64,000 nucleotides of DNA from Clostridiales bacterium. GTDB taxonomy: Bacteria > Bacillota > Clostridia > Christensenellales > CAG-138. The translations under genes were made by a program, and so were the position numbers. Within the stretch, counting starts at the first letter, position 1. Every line of letters begins with the position of its first letter. The stretch is from assembly GCA_024691085.1 (NCBI GenBank), contig JAILNX010000027.1:83769-147768 (forward strand), in the 5' to 3' direction. The notes beneath the pieces were generated by a model. It saw only the letters and a list, made by a program, of their open reading frames with translations, searched no databases and was not told the origin of the DNA. Below are positions 1 to 8,282 of this stretch, one piece after another.

Positions 1-234
1 CCCGACGGCGACCGTTATGCCCATTGAAAAGCTCACGATAAGGTTCGTGAGCGTCATGATCATCTGCGAACCGGTCGAGACGGCGGAAACGTCGGCGTTA
101 GTGCAGAACCTGCCCACTACAAGCAGGTCGACGGCTCCGTACATTGCCTGCAAAAACATCGCAAACAGCACCGGAAGCATGAACCTTATGAGCTTTCCCA
201 GTATCGCGCCGCTTGTAAAATCGTTGTTCTTCAT
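1..234 (-). CDS. MATE-family efflux pump, N-terminal fragment (runs off the window)
   Basis: The 78 visible codons run from an ATG at 234 to the window edge. The predicted protein starts MKNNDFTSGAILGKLIRFML and continues with hydrophobic stretches and a DLLVVGRF motif. This matches the first two helices of MATE/NorM multidrug-sodium antiporters (family start: small group, P-L-L-K-F-xxP, then a D-xxxVGR loop). It lies downstream of mutS2 on the same strand, separated by a hairpin and a repeat array. Substrate cannot be assigned. A complete second MATE gene lies at 53129-54514. Only the N-terminus is seen. Confidence 0.8.
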   Translation of the reverse strand, partial: MKNNDFTSGAILGKLIRFMLPVLFAMFLQAMYGAVDLLVVGRFCTNADVSAVSTGSQMIMTLTNLIVSFSMGITVAVG

Positions 235-251
235 ACGCCTGATTTGGTGAG

Positions 252-271
252 CTCCGCCCTGCGGGCGGGAG
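252..271 (-). terminator. GC-rich hairpin after mutS2
   Basis: CTCCGCCC and GGGCGGGAG pair around a 3-base loop with one bulged base. No T-run follows, so termination is uncertain. It is a degenerate relative of the ACTCCGC hairpins at 12716, 31650, 32836 and 49136, and like them is next to a 7-bp repeat array. Confidence 0.45.
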
Positions 272-279
272 AACACCTG

Positions 280-342
280 ACTGCTGATTGCTAATTGCTA
301 ATTGCTAATTGCTAATTCCTGACTCCTGACTCCTCACTTCAC
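280..342. repeat. Heptamer tandem array A
   Basis: Nine consecutive 7-bp units: actgctg, attgcta four times, attcctg, actcctg, actcctc, acttcac. The array covers the mutS2 stop codon (334-336) and lies between it and the hairpin at 252-271. Same family as arrays at 12754, 29766, 31614, 32869, 34940, 49097 and 49163. Confidence 0.9.
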
Positions 343-2688
343 CGTCACCACGGTCACGCCGTAGTCGCCCTCGCCGTAGTTGCCGTTCCGGAAAGCCTTC
401 ACGCGAGGGTGATTCTTAAGGTAAAGCTGGATGCCGGCGCGGAGCGCGCCCGTGCCCTTGCCGTGGATTATCGAGACCTCGGTGAGCCCCTGGCGCCTGC
501 AGCCGTCGAGGTACCTGTCCACGACGGGCTTCGCGTCCTCGACCATCATGCCCCTTATGTCGAGCTCGAGCCCGACCGTGCTCTCGGGGGAGTATTCGAC
601 CTTGGTGTTCCCCGCCGCCTGCTCCTTCGCCATTATCTCGCGGAGATCGTTGAGCTTCACGTTCAGCTTGATTATTCCGACCTGCACGGGCACCTCGCCG
701 TTTTTGGCCTTGCCGATGACGGTGCCGTCCTTATCGAGCGAAACGACGTGGACGCTCTGACCCGGAGTAACGAACTTCGGCGCCTCGCCATAGGCGGCCT
801 TCTCGTCCTGAGCGGTCTCGTAAAGCTCCTTATCCTTCTCCCTTACGGCGTCGCGCGCCTTCTGGATCGCCCTGTCGGCGGCCCTCTGGTCGATGTTCTT
901 CATGGAGCGGATCTCGTTGACGACGCTCTCGAGCTCGCGCTTGGCGTCGAGGACGATCTTCCTTGCCTCCTCCTTGGCCTTAAGGCGCATCTCGGCCTTG
1001 TCCCTTTCGAACTTCTTAAGCTCCTCGCGCATATCGGCGCGGAGCGCGTCGAGCTCGCGCCTTGCGTTTTCGGCCTCGAGGCGTTCCTTTTCCGCCTTCT
1101 GCTTCTCGTTCTCGGCGCTCGTGAGTACCGACTCGAAATCGACGTTCTCGGTGGATAAAAACTCCCTCGCGCGGTCGATGATGTAATCGCTCATGCCGAG
1201 GCGCTTCGAGATCTCGAAGGCGTTCGACTTGCCGGGTATGCCGATGAACAGGCGGTAGGTCGGGGCGAGGCGGTCGACGTCGAACTCCATCGACGCGTTC
1301 TGCATGCCCTCGTGCGTGAGCGCAAACGCCTTGATCTCGGAATAGTGCGTTGTTGCGGCGGTGCGGCAGTTCCTCGAATGGAGCTCCTCAAGTATGCTCA
1401 TAGCGAGCGCGGCGCCCTCTACGGGATCCGTGCCGGCTCCGAGCTCGTCAAGGAGTATGAGCGAGCGGTCGTCCGCGTTTTCGAGTATCGACACAATGTT
1501 CTTCATGTGGCTCGAGAAGGTGGAGAGGCTCTGCTCGATCGACTGCTCGTCGCCGATGTCCGCCGCGACGTTTTCGAAAATCGCCATCTCTGTGCCGACG
1601 TCCGCGGGGACGAAGAGTCCCGCCTGCGCCATCAGCGTGAAGAGGCCGATCGTCTTTAGGGTGACCGTTTTGCCGCCCGTGTTGGGGCCCGTCACGATGA
1701 GCGTCGTGAAGTCGCCGCCCAGCCACACGTCGATGGGAACGACCTTCTCGCGCGGGATGAGCGGGTGCCTGCCCCTCTTTATCATTATCCTGCCCTCGGA
1801 GTTCAGCTTCGGGCTGACGGCGCGCATATCCTTCGCTAGCTTGGCTTTCGCAAACGAAAGGTCGATCACGCCGAGAGTCATAAGATCCTGATAGATGTCG
1901 TTCGCGGAGGGCTTCAGCATCTCGGTCAGCTCGGTAAGTATGCGCTCGACCTCCGCCGCCTCCTCCATGACCAGCTTCTTGTACTCGTTTCCGAGCTCCA
2001 CGACCGCCGACGGCTCGATGAAGAGCGTCGCGCCCGTGCCCGACTGGTCGTGTATGAGGCCGGGTATGTTCTGGCGGTATTCCTGCTTTACGGGCACGAC
2101 GAAGCGCCCGTTCCTTATCGTCACCAGCGCGTCCTGGAGGTATTTCGAATAGGTCGGCGAGTGGATCATGTCGTTCAGCTTCTGCCTGACCTTTTCGTTC
2201 GCGAGCTTCATCTGCCGCCTTATCCTCGAAAGCGCGGGCGACGCCCCGTCGAAAACCTCGTCCTCGGAAAGGATACAGCGGTTGATCTCGTCCTCGATCG
2301 CGCTGAAGGTCATAAGCCCGCCCGCGAGGTTATAAAGCCCCGGCGTCTTTTCGGACGCGTCATTAGTCAGAAGCTGCTCGCGGCAGACGCGTATCGCCCT
2401 TAAGCACTTCGCGACGGAAAGAAGCTCGCCGCAGCCCAGGTGCAGTACGGCGTTCACCCTTTTTAGCGCGGAGCGCATATCGGGGTAGTCGTCGACCGGG
2501 GACGTCCCCGTCCTTAAAAAGTGCGTTTCCGCCTCCTCGGTGAGCTTGAGCTCCGCGCGCACGTCGTCGGGCTCGTCGAAGGGCTTCAGCGCGTCCGCAA
2601 GCTCGCGGCTCACGCAGCAGCCGCATTTTAAGCGGAGCTCGGCCTTTATCTTGTTGAATTCAAGCGTGTTTAAAACCTTTTCGTTCAT
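334..2688 (-). CDS. mutS2: Endonuclease MutS2
   Basis: 784 aa, normal MutS2 length. MutS2 is an ATPase with a C-terminal Smr nuclease domain; in Firmicutes it acts in recombination control and in rescue of collided ribosomes. Seen: the MutS core with Walker A GPNTGGKT near residue 330, Walker B (LILLDELGAGTDP) about 80 residues later, a long charged coiled coil (roughly 500-640), and a C-terminal Smr domain with LDIRG and HGKGTGALR motifs. The ATG at 2688 is chosen because it overlaps the upstream stop by 4 bp (ATGA) and begins the family N-terminus MNEKVLNTLEFNKIK. The open frame extends further upstream but that part is Arg-rich and antisense-like. Translationally coupled to the U32 gene. 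Confidence 0.96.
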   Translation of the reverse strand: MNEKVLNTLEFNKIKAELRLKCGCCVSRELADALKPFDEPDDVRAELKLTEEAETHFLRTGTSPVDDYPDMRSALKRVNAVLHLGCGELLSVAKCLRAIRVCREQLLTNDASEKTPGLYNLAGGLMTFSAIEDEINRCILSEDEVFDGASPALSRIRRQMKLANEKVRQKLNDMIHSPTYSKYLQDALVTIRNGRFVVPVKQEYRQNIPGLIHDQSGTGATLFIEPSAVVELGNEYKKLVMEEAAEVERILTELTEMLKPSANDIYQDLMTLGVIDLSFAKAKLAKDMRAVSPKLNSEGRIMIKRGRHPLIPREKVVPIDVWLGGDFTTLIVTGPNTGGKTVTLKTIGLFTLMAQAGLFVPADVGTEMAIFENVAADIGDEQSIEQSLSTFSSHMKNIVSILENADDRSLILLDELGAGTDPVEGAALAMSILEELHSRNCRTAATTHYSEIKAFALTHEGMQNASMEFDVDRLAPTYRLFIGIPGKSNAFEISKRLGMSDYIIDRAREFLSTENVDFESVLTSAENEKQKAEKERLEAENARRELDALRADMREELKKFERDKAEMRLKAKEEARKIVLDAKRELESVVNEIRSMKNIDQRAADRAIQKARDAVREKDKELYETAQDEKAAYGEAPKFVTPGQSVHVVSLDKDGTVIGKAKNGEVPVQVGIIKLNVKLNDLREIMAKEQAAGNTKVEYSPESTVGLELDIRGMMVEDAKPVVDRYLDGCRRQGLTEVSIIHGKGTGALRAGIQLYLKNHPRVKAFRNGNYGEGDYGVTVVTVK

Positions 2689-4712
2689 AGTACCTGTCTC
2701 TTGAAATGTCCTCTTGTCACTTCTTTGTTTTCGCCGCGGTCGGGGGTCTCGGCGACGGCAAACGCGCCTATCCCGGATCCCGCGAACGCATCCCTTATAT
2801 CCGTCACGGCGGAGTTCAAAAGCCTTACCAGGCAGTATCCGCCGGGAAACCTTACGTTTTCGAGCGGGAACCTCCGCCCCTCGCCGTCCGCGAGAACGCC
2901 CGCGGAGCCAGAACATCCCCGGCAGCCGCGGTATTCCTTAACGGGGCAGTGCATGAGCTGCATGAGCGGCGCGCGCCCAAATGTGTTCACGATCATCACG
3001 CTCCCGAAATCCTTCGAAAGCCCGCCGAGCTCCCTCGCGGTCAGCTCCAAGGACGGCATTATATGCGTGAATCCGAGGCTGAAAAGGAACGTGAACGCCG
3101 CGCCGTTGAAGGCGTTCATGCCGACGCCGGCTATGCGGATGGGAAGCTCCCGTCCCATATCCCATTGACCTATATTATTTGCCTCGACGCCGGAAAAAAC
3201 GCCGCTCGCGAGTAGTTTTTTATAAGCCTCCCTCGCCCCCTCGGTCATCAATACGTTCGGGAGGATGAGTATGAGCTTCCCACGGACGCCTTTGAGCGCG
3301 TTTAGATCCGCCTTCTCCGCGTTCACGGGATCGAAGCCGACGAGCTCCGCGCCTAATGATACCGCCTCCGCCTCCGTCCTCACCCTTACATAGCGCTTGG
3401 GAGCGTCTGCCGCTCCCCCCGCGGGGGAAACGTAAGAGGAAACACAGCCGGGATCTATGGCGGCCTCAGCGCGGTCAAGGCGAAGTATGTTCCTTTCGAG
3501 CTCCTCAGCAGATGAGCGCCTCATGGCGTTGAGCGCGGAAACGGGCACGAAGCCGTCCCCGATAAGCTCAAGCTCCTTTACCGTAAACGGCGTGTCGCCC
3601 AGCTTGTTCACGAGGGAATAAAGCCTCGCCTTGTCGGGCGGCGTTATCGCCTCTTCGGCGGCGACGCCTTCGGCCTTTCCCGAAAAGCCCTCCGTTTCAA
3701 ATAAAAGCTCCGCCTCCTCGCCCGGAACGAGCCTGAGCTTCGCCGAAAGCTCCCATTTGGGGAGCTCCTTCCTTACCGCTTCGTGCGCCTCGGCGATAAG
3801 CTCCTTATCGGGCTTCGCGGAGCCGACGTGCCCCGTGGTGACGCTGTCGCCCCTCAAATGGGAGGTTGAGAACTCCCCCCTGTTGAATATCGAAAACAGC
3901 TTCTTTTTCGCCGCGGGATCCCTCTCGCCGTCGAGCGCGCGGCGGTAGATGCGCGTCACGGTCGCGACGTACTCGGGGCTCTTCATGCGCCCCTCTATCT
4001 TGAAAGAGCATACGCCCGCGTCGATAAGCGCGGGAAGCTCGCGGATCATGCAGATATCGTTGGTCGAAAGCGCGAACTCGTCCCTGCCGGCTTTGGGTTT
4101 TAAAACGCTCGCGTTCTTGCGGCAGGGCTGGGCGCAGGTGCCGCGGTTGCCGCTCCGCTCGCCCGCCATGGACGAATAAAGGCAGCTTCCCGAAAAGCTC
4201 ATGCACAGGGCTCCGTGGCAGAAAAACTCAAGCTCCACAGGGCTTTCCTCATGCATCCTTCTTATCTCGTCAAGCGGCACCTCGCGCGCGAGCACGGCGC
4301 GGCTTATCCCCATTTTCTCAAGGAGCTTCAGCCCCCCGGGGGTGTGTATGCCCATCTGCGTGGACGCGTGGACGGGAAGATGCGGAAGCTCCCGTCTTAT
4401 GAGCGCCGCGAGGCCTAAGTCCTGCACGATGACCGCGTCCGCGCCGATATTATAAAGGTGCGCCGCGAAGGAAAGCGCCTCGGGAAGCTCCCTGTCGAAG
4501 AGCAGGGTGTTGAGCGTGATATTCGTCCTTACCTTGCGAAGGCGGCAGTATTCGACCGCCTCGTCGAGCTCTTCTCCCACGAAGTTCTTCGCGCCCCTGC
4601 GCGCGTTGAAAGCTCCGCCGCCGAAGTACACGGCGTCGGCGCCGGAGAGGACTGCCGCCTTGAGGCAGTCGATATTTCCCGCCGGAGCGAGAAGTTCGGG
4701 TCTTAAGATCAT
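2685..4712 (-). CDS. U32 family peptidase / RlhA-type protein with DUF3656
   Basis: 675 aa. The N-terminal half has the U32 pattern LLAPAGNIDCLKAAVLSGAD, the VYFGG motif and the Cys-rich signature RGTCAQPCRK near residue 200. The C-terminal half fits DUF3656. The E. coli member RlhA hydroxylates 23S rRNA C2501; other U32 proteins hydroxylate tRNA uridine or act as collagenases, so RNA modification is the better guess than proteolysis. The order zapA - U32 - mutS2 is common in Clostridia. An intrinsic terminator (4721-4743) separates it from zapA and the Shine-Dalgarno before the ATG is weak, so its expression may be low or depend on read-through. Confidence 0.9.
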   Translation of the reverse strand: MILRPELLAPAGNIDCLKAAVLSGADAVYFGGGAFNARRGAKNFVGEELDEAVEYCRLRKVRTNITLNTLLFDRELPEALSFAAHLYNIGADAVIVQDLGLAALIRRELPHLPVHASTQMGIHTPGGLKLLEKMGISRAVLAREVPLDEIRRMHEESPVELEFFCHGALCMSFSGSCLYSSMAGERSGNRGTCAQPCRKNASVLKPKAGRDEFALSTNDICMIRELPALIDAGVCSFKIEGRMKSPEYVATVTRIYRRALDGERDPAAKKKLFSIFNRGEFSTSHLRGDSVTTGHVGSAKPDKELIAEAHEAVRKELPKWELSAKLRLVPGEEAELLFETEGFSGKAEGVAAEEAITPPDKARLYSLVNKLGDTPFTVKELELIGDGFVPVSALNAMRRSSAEELERNILRLDRAEAAIDPGCVSSYVSPAGGAADAPKRYVRVRTEAEAVSLGAELVGFDPVNAEKADLNALKGVRGKLILILPNVLMTEGAREAYKKLLASGVFSGVEANNIGQWDMGRELPIRIAGVGMNAFNGAAFTFLFSLGFTHIMPSLELTARELGGLSKDFGSVMIVNTFGRAPLMQLMHCPVKEYRGCRGCSGSAGVLADGEGRRFPLENVRFPGGYCLVRLLNSAVTDIRDAFAGSGIGAFAVAETPDRGENKEVTRGHFKRQVL

Positions 4713-4720
4713 TTCTTAAA

Positions 4721-4743
4721 CAAAAGGGGCGTTTCGCCGCCCC
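4721..4743 (-). terminator. Intrinsic terminator between zapA and the U32 gene
   Basis: On the minus strand a GGGGCG/CGCCCC hairpin is followed by TTTTGTTT. It lies after the zapA stop (4765) and just before the U32 start (4712), so it probably attenuates rather than isolates the downstream genes. Confidence 0.65.
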
Positions 4744-4764
4744 ATGGGTACAAGTTTTTTAAGG

Positions 4765-5100
4765 TCACACGCCGACCGGTTTCTTCCTTTCGAAAGGACG
4801 CTTCACGGGCGCTTCGAAGCCGCTCTCCGTCCTCTTTTCGCCCATGCGGACGCGCTTCAATTCCTCGATCTTCCTGTCGACCGAGTTCACCTCGTTAGAG
4901 AGCCTCTTAAGCTCGTCCTCCATTTCGAGCATGGCGAGCAGCACGCAGCGCGACGCCGATTCGCCCCTGTACTTTTCCTTCGCCTTCCTAACGCGCCTGT
5001 TCAGATCCTCCTCAAGCGAACGGAGATATTCGGGATCGCTCACGGAGGCTATCCTGAACTCCTGCCCGGCAAGGTTCACGCTGATCCTGTTCCTTTCCAT
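4765..5100 (-). CDS. zapA: Cell division protein ZapA
   Basis: 111 aa. ZapA binds FtsZ and promotes bundling at the division ring. The protein begins MERNRISVNLAGQEFRI and continues with SDPEYLRSLEEDLNRRV, the typical ZapA N-terminal strand pair and helix. A coiled-coil segment (about 60-90, EMEDELKRLSNEVNSVDRKI) and a basic tail rich in Lys/Arg/Pro follow. Position upstream of the U32 and mutS2 genes is the usual clostridial one. A promoter is visible upstream at 5131-5159. Confidence 0.92.
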   Translation of the reverse strand: MERNRISVNLAGQEFRIASVSDPEYLRSLEEDLNRRVRKAKEKYRGESASRCVLLAMLEMEDELKRLSNEVNSVDRKIEELKRVRMGEKRTESGFEAPVKRPFERKKPVGV

Positions 5101-5130
5101 ACCCGCACCTCGACATGTTTTTACATTTAT

Positions 5131-5159
5131 ATTCTATCATGCCGAAGGCTCCATTGCAA
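5131..5159 (-). promoter_or_regulatory. Sigma-A promoter of zapA
   Basis: Minus strand TTGCAA (5154-5159), 17-bp spacer, TAGAAT (5131-5136), about 30 bp upstream of the zapA start. Confidence 0.65.
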
Positions 5160-5164
5160 TAAAA

Positions 5165-5303
5165 ACGGATACGGAAATAATAATATTATCTATAGATTGA
5201 TCAATACTATTTTTTCATCTATGTTTTTTTCTATAGATGAATCAATAGATGAATCAATACTATGTTTTTCTATAGATGGATCTATAATCTATATATATAG
5301 GCA
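5165..5303. repeat. AT-rich tract with imperfect direct repeats
   Basis: A roughly 140-bp stretch that is far more AT-rich than its surroundings. The element CTATAGAT recurs at about 5190, 5231 and 5271, followed by GATCAATACTAT or AATCAATACTAT and by runs of T. It contains no gene and lies between the stop of the cation-efflux gene (5423) and the zapA promoter. Confidence 0.8.
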
Positions 5304-5323
5304 TTTTCAAAAAACGCATGCGG

Positions 5324-5354
5324 GAACAAAGCTCGAAGGAGCTTTCGTTTTTTG
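5324..5354. terminator. Hairpin with T-rich tail downstream of the CDF gene
   Basis: AAAGCTC GAAG GAGCTTT hairpin, followed on the plus strand by CGTTTTTTG. On the minus strand, the direction of the neighbouring genes, the stem is present but the T-run is displaced. It is a plausible but weak end for the peroxide operon. Confidence 0.4.
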
Positions 5355-5422
5355 TTCTTCGGGTACCTCTGTTAATATTATAGCACATTTGTTCCTATTG
5401 TGTCAAGCCCTTACGGGAGCTT

Positions 5423-6535
5423 TCAGTCGGAAATATCCACGTCGGGAGCGATCATGACGCTGTACCCGGGGAGGATCCCCGCGATCTCGTCCCGTATCTC
5501 CTCCGTGAGCTTTGCGGGATCCGCGTCGAAGCCGAACACGAGGTCGAAGCGCAGATCCTTCTTCTCACGGTCGAGGTAGAAGCCGTGCATCTGGAGCACG
5601 CCCTCGCGGGAGAGGGCGATGCGGGAGACCTCCGCGCGGAGCCTTACCGCCTCCTCGTCGTCCGTATTGAAGGAATAGACGCCGATGCCCGTGAGTATTA
5701 TGCCGGTCTTACCGTGAACGCGCGCCTGGATGCTCCTGGTCATGCGGTCTATCTCCGAGGCTTTGATCCCATCGGGCACCTCGATATGCACGGACGCGTA
5801 GTTCCTGCCGGGGCCGTAGTTGTTGATTATCAGATCGTACGCGCCCATCACGCCCTCTTCCTCGGCTATCAGCTCCTTGACAAAGCGGCTGACCTCGGGA
5901 TCGGTGCGTTTTCCGAGAATCTCGTTGACCGTTTCGATCATCATCTCTATCGAGGATTTGATTATGAAGCCGGCTATCACGACGCCGACGTACGCCTCTA
6001 TCGAAACGCGGGTCGTCATATAAAGTATCGCGGAGAGCAGTACGGACGCCGAGAGCACCGCGTCAAACAGCGCGTCGGAGCCCGCGGCGATGAGCGAGCC
6101 GGAATCGGCCTTCTTGCCCTCGCCCTTGACGTATCTGCCGAGGACGATCTTCACGGCGACCGCCGCGCCGATGAGTATCAGCGAGAGCACCGAATACTCC
6201 GGCGTTCCGGGGTTTATGATCTTCTTCACCGACTCGACGAGAGCGGTCACGCCGGCGTACATGACGAGCGCCGCGACGATCATCGCGCTTAAGTATTCGA
6301 TGCGCCCGTAGCCAAGGGGATGCTTCCTGTCGGGGCGCTTCGCGGAGAGCTTTGCCCCAATGATGGTGATGACGCTCGAGAGCGCGTCGGAGAGGTTGTT
6401 CACCGCGTCGAGCACGACCGCGACCGAGCCCGCTATGAGTCCGACCGCCGCCTTCATGCCGGCAAGCAGTACGTTAACGACGATGCCGATGACGCCCGTC
6501 CTTACGATAACTTTGTTTCTTTCGTGTTCGTTCAT
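5423..6535 (-). CDS. Cation diffusion facilitator family transporter
   Basis: 370 aa. CDF proteins export divalent metals (Zn, Fe, Mn, Co) in exchange for protons. The first 210 residues hold about six membrane helices with the TM2 metal motif LDAVNNLSDALSS and the TM5 motif DALFDAVLS. The segment after TM2 (RPDRKHPLGYGRIEYL) is a family signature. A cytoplasmic C-terminal dimer domain follows, here longer than in FieF, with a second ferredoxin-like part. It starts 3 bp after the OhrR-like gene, so metal export appears tied to the peroxide response. Export of iron or manganese would make sense but the metal is not determined. Confidence 0.93.
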   Translation of the reverse strand: MNEHERNKVIVRTGVIGIVVNVLLAGMKAAVGLIAGSVAVVLDAVNNLSDALSSVITIIGAKLSAKRPDRKHPLGYGRIEYLSAMIVAALVMYAGVTALVESVKKIINPGTPEYSVLSLILIGAAVAVKIVLGRYVKGEGKKADSGSLIAAGSDALFDAVLSASVLLSAILYMTTRVSIEAYVGVVIAGFIIKSSIEMMIETVNEILGKRTDPEVSRFVKELIAEEEGVMGAYDLIINNYGPGRNYASVHIEVPDGIKASEIDRMTRSIQARVHGKTGIILTGIGVYSFNTDDEEAVRLRAEVSRIALSREGVLQMHGFYLDREKKDLRFDLVFGFDADPAKLTEEIRDEIAGILPGYSVMIAPDVDISD

Positions 6536-6538
6536 GTT

Positions 6539-6994
6539 TTATTTCTCCTGTTCGGCTCCGATGATCCCGTACAAAAGCGACCGGAGCGCGAGCGCTTCTT
6601 CCCCGTCTATACCCAGGCAGTTACCCACCTTTTCGGGAATGCCGAGCGCCCTTTCACGAAGCGCCATGCCGCTCTCCGACGGCGCCACGATAACGCTCCT
6701 TTCGTCCTTCTCGCTCCGTTTTTTCACGATGAGGCCCTTCTTCTCCATGCTTTTCAAGAGCGGCGTAAGCGTGCCGGAGTCGAGATACAACCTCCTGCCA
6801 AGCTCCTTTACGCTCTCGCTGCCCTCCTGCCAGAGCACCATCAGAGTTATGTACTGTGTGTAGGTAAGATCGAGCGCGGATAAGTACGGGTGATAGAGCC
6901 CGATCACCTTCCTCGACGCGGCGTACAGCGGGAAGCAGAGCTGGCGCTCCAGCTTCAGCGCGTCGTATTTCCCTGTTTCGCGCTTCTTATCCAA
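6539..6994 (-). CDS. MarR-family regulator of the OhrR (peroxide-sensing) type
   Basis: 151 aa. The N-terminal helix has LERQLCFPLY; the Cys at residue 20 matches the redox-sensing Cys of OhrR, which releases DNA when oxidised by organic peroxide. The winged helix has the OhrR-type stretches LTYTQYITLMVLW and LDSGTLTPLLKSMEKKGL. The start is TTG at 6994: it has GGAGG 8 bp upstream, lies just after the peroxidase stop (7009), and puts the Cys at the usual distance from the N-terminus. Upstream ATG codons lie inside the peroxidase gene. Its likely site is the palindrome at 7577-7591, so it should repress its own operon. Confidence 0.9.
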   Translation of the reverse strand: MDKKRETGKYDALKLERQLCFPLYAASRKVIGLYHPYLSALDLTYTQYITLMVLWQEGSESVKELGRRLYLDSGTLTPLLKSMEKKGLIVKKRSEKDERSVIVAPSESGMALRERALGIPEKVGNCLGIDGEEALALRSLLYGIIGAEQEK

Positions 6995-7008
6995 AGCCCG
7001 CCCCTCCG

Positions 7009-7551
7009 TTACAGCAGCTTTTCGACGGCCTTCTCCACGTTCTTCATGCTGTGGGTCGGCTCGTACCTTTCGACCACGTTCCCCTCGCGGTCGACGAGGA
7101 ACTTTGTGAAGTTCCACTTGATGTCGGGATTCTTCTTATAATCCTTGTCGATGCCCTTGAGCATCGCCGTCATCGCCGCGGCGGCGGGGCCGAAGCCGAA
7201 GCCGTTAAAGCCCTTCCGCTCCTTGAGCCATGCGTAGAGCGGCAGAGCGTTTTCGCCGTTCACGTCGGACTTTTTCATCTGCGGGAACTTCGTATTGTAA
7301 CGGAGCGTGCAGAACTCGTGTATCTCCTCGTCCGTTCCCGGCGTCTGTCCCGCGAACTGGTTGCAGGGGATATCGAGTATCTCGAAGCCCCTGTCGTGAT
7401 ACTTCTCGTACATCTCCTCCATGGGCTTGTAGTGGGGCGTGAAGCCGCAGCCCGTCGCCGTGTTGACCACGAGCACCACCTTGCCGCGAAGCGCCTCGAG
7501 AGGATAGTCCTCTCCCCTGCCGTCCTTAAGCGTAAAATCGTAAAAAGTCAT
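7009..7551 (-). CDS. Thiol peroxidase of the glutathione-peroxidase family
   Basis: 180 aa. Reduces hydrogen peroxide and organic hydroperoxides. Active-site residues: Cys35 (NTATGCGFTP) in the place of selenocysteine, Gln64 (CNQF) and Trp145 (WNFTKF). Cys80 (HEFC) aligns with the resolving Cys of yeast Gpx3-type enzymes, so the electron donor is probably thioredoxin, not glutathione. First gene of an operon with the OhrR-like regulator and the CDF transporter. Shine-Dalgarno AAAGGAGGAAA precedes the ATG. Confidence 0.95.
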   Translation of the reverse strand: MTFYDFTLKDGRGEDYPLEALRGKVVLVVNTATGCGFTPHYKPMEEMYEKYHDRGFEILDIPCNQFAGQTPGTDEEIHEFCTLRYNTKFPQMKKSDVNGENALPLYAWLKERKGFNGFGFGPAAAAMTAMLKGIDKDYKKNPDIKWNFTKFLVDREGNVVERYEPTHSMKNVEKAVEKLL

Positions 7552-7576
7552 TGCCGTTTCCTCCTTTTATATTTTA

Positions 7577-7591
7577 TTCAATTTAATTGTA
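7577..7591. promoter_or_regulatory. OhrR-type operator
   Basis: On the minus strand TACAATTAAATTGAA, 13 of 15 matches to the OhrR box TACAATTNAATTGTA. It overlaps the -10 hexamer (7586-7591), as expected for repression by blocking RNA polymerase. Confidence 0.8.
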
Positions 7592-7614
7592 CACAATCTA
7601 TTTGGGCTTGTCAA
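7586..7614 (-). promoter_or_regulatory. Sigma-A promoter of the peroxidase-ohrR-CDF operon
   Basis: Minus strand TTGACA (7609-7614), exactly 17 bp, TACAAT (7586-7591). The -10 lies inside the OhrR-like operator. Confidence 0.88.
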
Positions 7615-7717
7615 GCGTTGTTTTTATAAGCAAAAGCCGCCGCGAAGGGGCTCCGGACGGCGTGAAAAATCAAGACGCGGCAAAGAAAAATATACGGAAT
7701 TATTTTGCTTTGTGCAC

Positions 7718-7746
7718 TTGACTTTGGGTAGGAATTGACATATCAT
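7718..7746 (+). promoter_or_regulatory. Promoter of the glutamate-mutase operon
   Basis: TTGACT (7718-7723), 17-bp spacer, TATCAT (7741-7746). The leader to glmS is about 90 nt. I see no cobalamin-riboswitch core in it. The 7623-7717 stretch holds no gene. Confidence 0.6.
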
Positions 7747-7842
7747 TAGGCAAGGTGGATATTGTGGAATCATATCGTTATTGCGCGGTATGGATCCGAC
7801 AAAAACAAAGCGACTCAATTGCTCAAAAAGCGAGGTTCTTTC

Positions 7843-8265
7843 ATGGAAAAGGAAAAGAAAACCCTGGTCATCGGCGTTATCGGCGCCGACGTTCACGCGG
7901 TAGGCAACCAGATCCTCTACCACGCCTTTACCGACGCGGGGTTCAACGTGATCAATCTGGGCGTTATGGTCTCCCAGGAGGAGTTCATCAACGCCGCTAT
8001 CGAGACCAACGCGGACGCCATCCTCGTTTCCTCCCTTTACGGTCAGGGCGAGCTCGACTGCCGCGGCCTTCGCGAGAAGTGCGACGAGGCGGGCCTCGAG
8101 GGCATACTCCTCTACGTCGGCGGCAATATCGTCATAGGCAAGCAGCCCTTCGACGAGGTCGAGAAGCGCTTCAAGGCCATGGGCTTTGACCGCTCGTTCC
8201 CTCCGGGAACTCCGCCCGAGGTAGACATCGAGGCTTTGAGGGAAGATCTTCACATCACGGACTGA
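7843..8265 (+). CDS. glmS: Glutamate (methylaspartate) mutase small subunit
   Basis: 140 aa. Binds adenosylcobalamin and, with GlmE, interconverts L-glutamate and L-threo-3-methylaspartate. The B12 motif DxHxxG is present as D16-V-H18-A-V-G21; His18 would be the lower axial cobalt ligand. Start at ATG 7843 gives the family N-terminus ([10 protein letters not shown]) and normal length. An in-frame upstream ATG at 7762 would add an unrelated 27 residues. First gene of glmS-glmL-glmE-mal. Confidence 0.97.
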   Translation: MEKEKKTLVIGVIGADVHAVGNQILYHAFTDAGFNVINLGVMVSQEEFINAAIETNADAILVSSLYGQGELDCRGLREKCDEAGLEGILLYVGGNIVIGKQPFDEVEKRFKAMGFDRSFPPGTPPEVDIEALREDLHITD

Positions 8266-8282
8266 TTCATTGAATAATCGTT

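Noticed and set aside
280-342. CRISPR array
   Set aside because: Repeat units are 7 bp with no spacers; no cas genes in the window.
2689-2916. N-terminal extension of the mutS2 reading frame
   Set aside because: The extra 76 residues are Arg-rich, overlap the U32 gene and have no family match; the ATG at 2688 with ATGA overlap fits.
6995-7117. Longer start for the OhrR-like gene
   Set aside because: It would lie inside the peroxidase coding region; the TTG at 6994 has a good ribosome site and gives the normal length.
7623-7842. Cobalamin riboswitch before glmS
   Set aside because: No B12-box core or expected stem pattern found, and the leader from the likely start is only about 90 nt.
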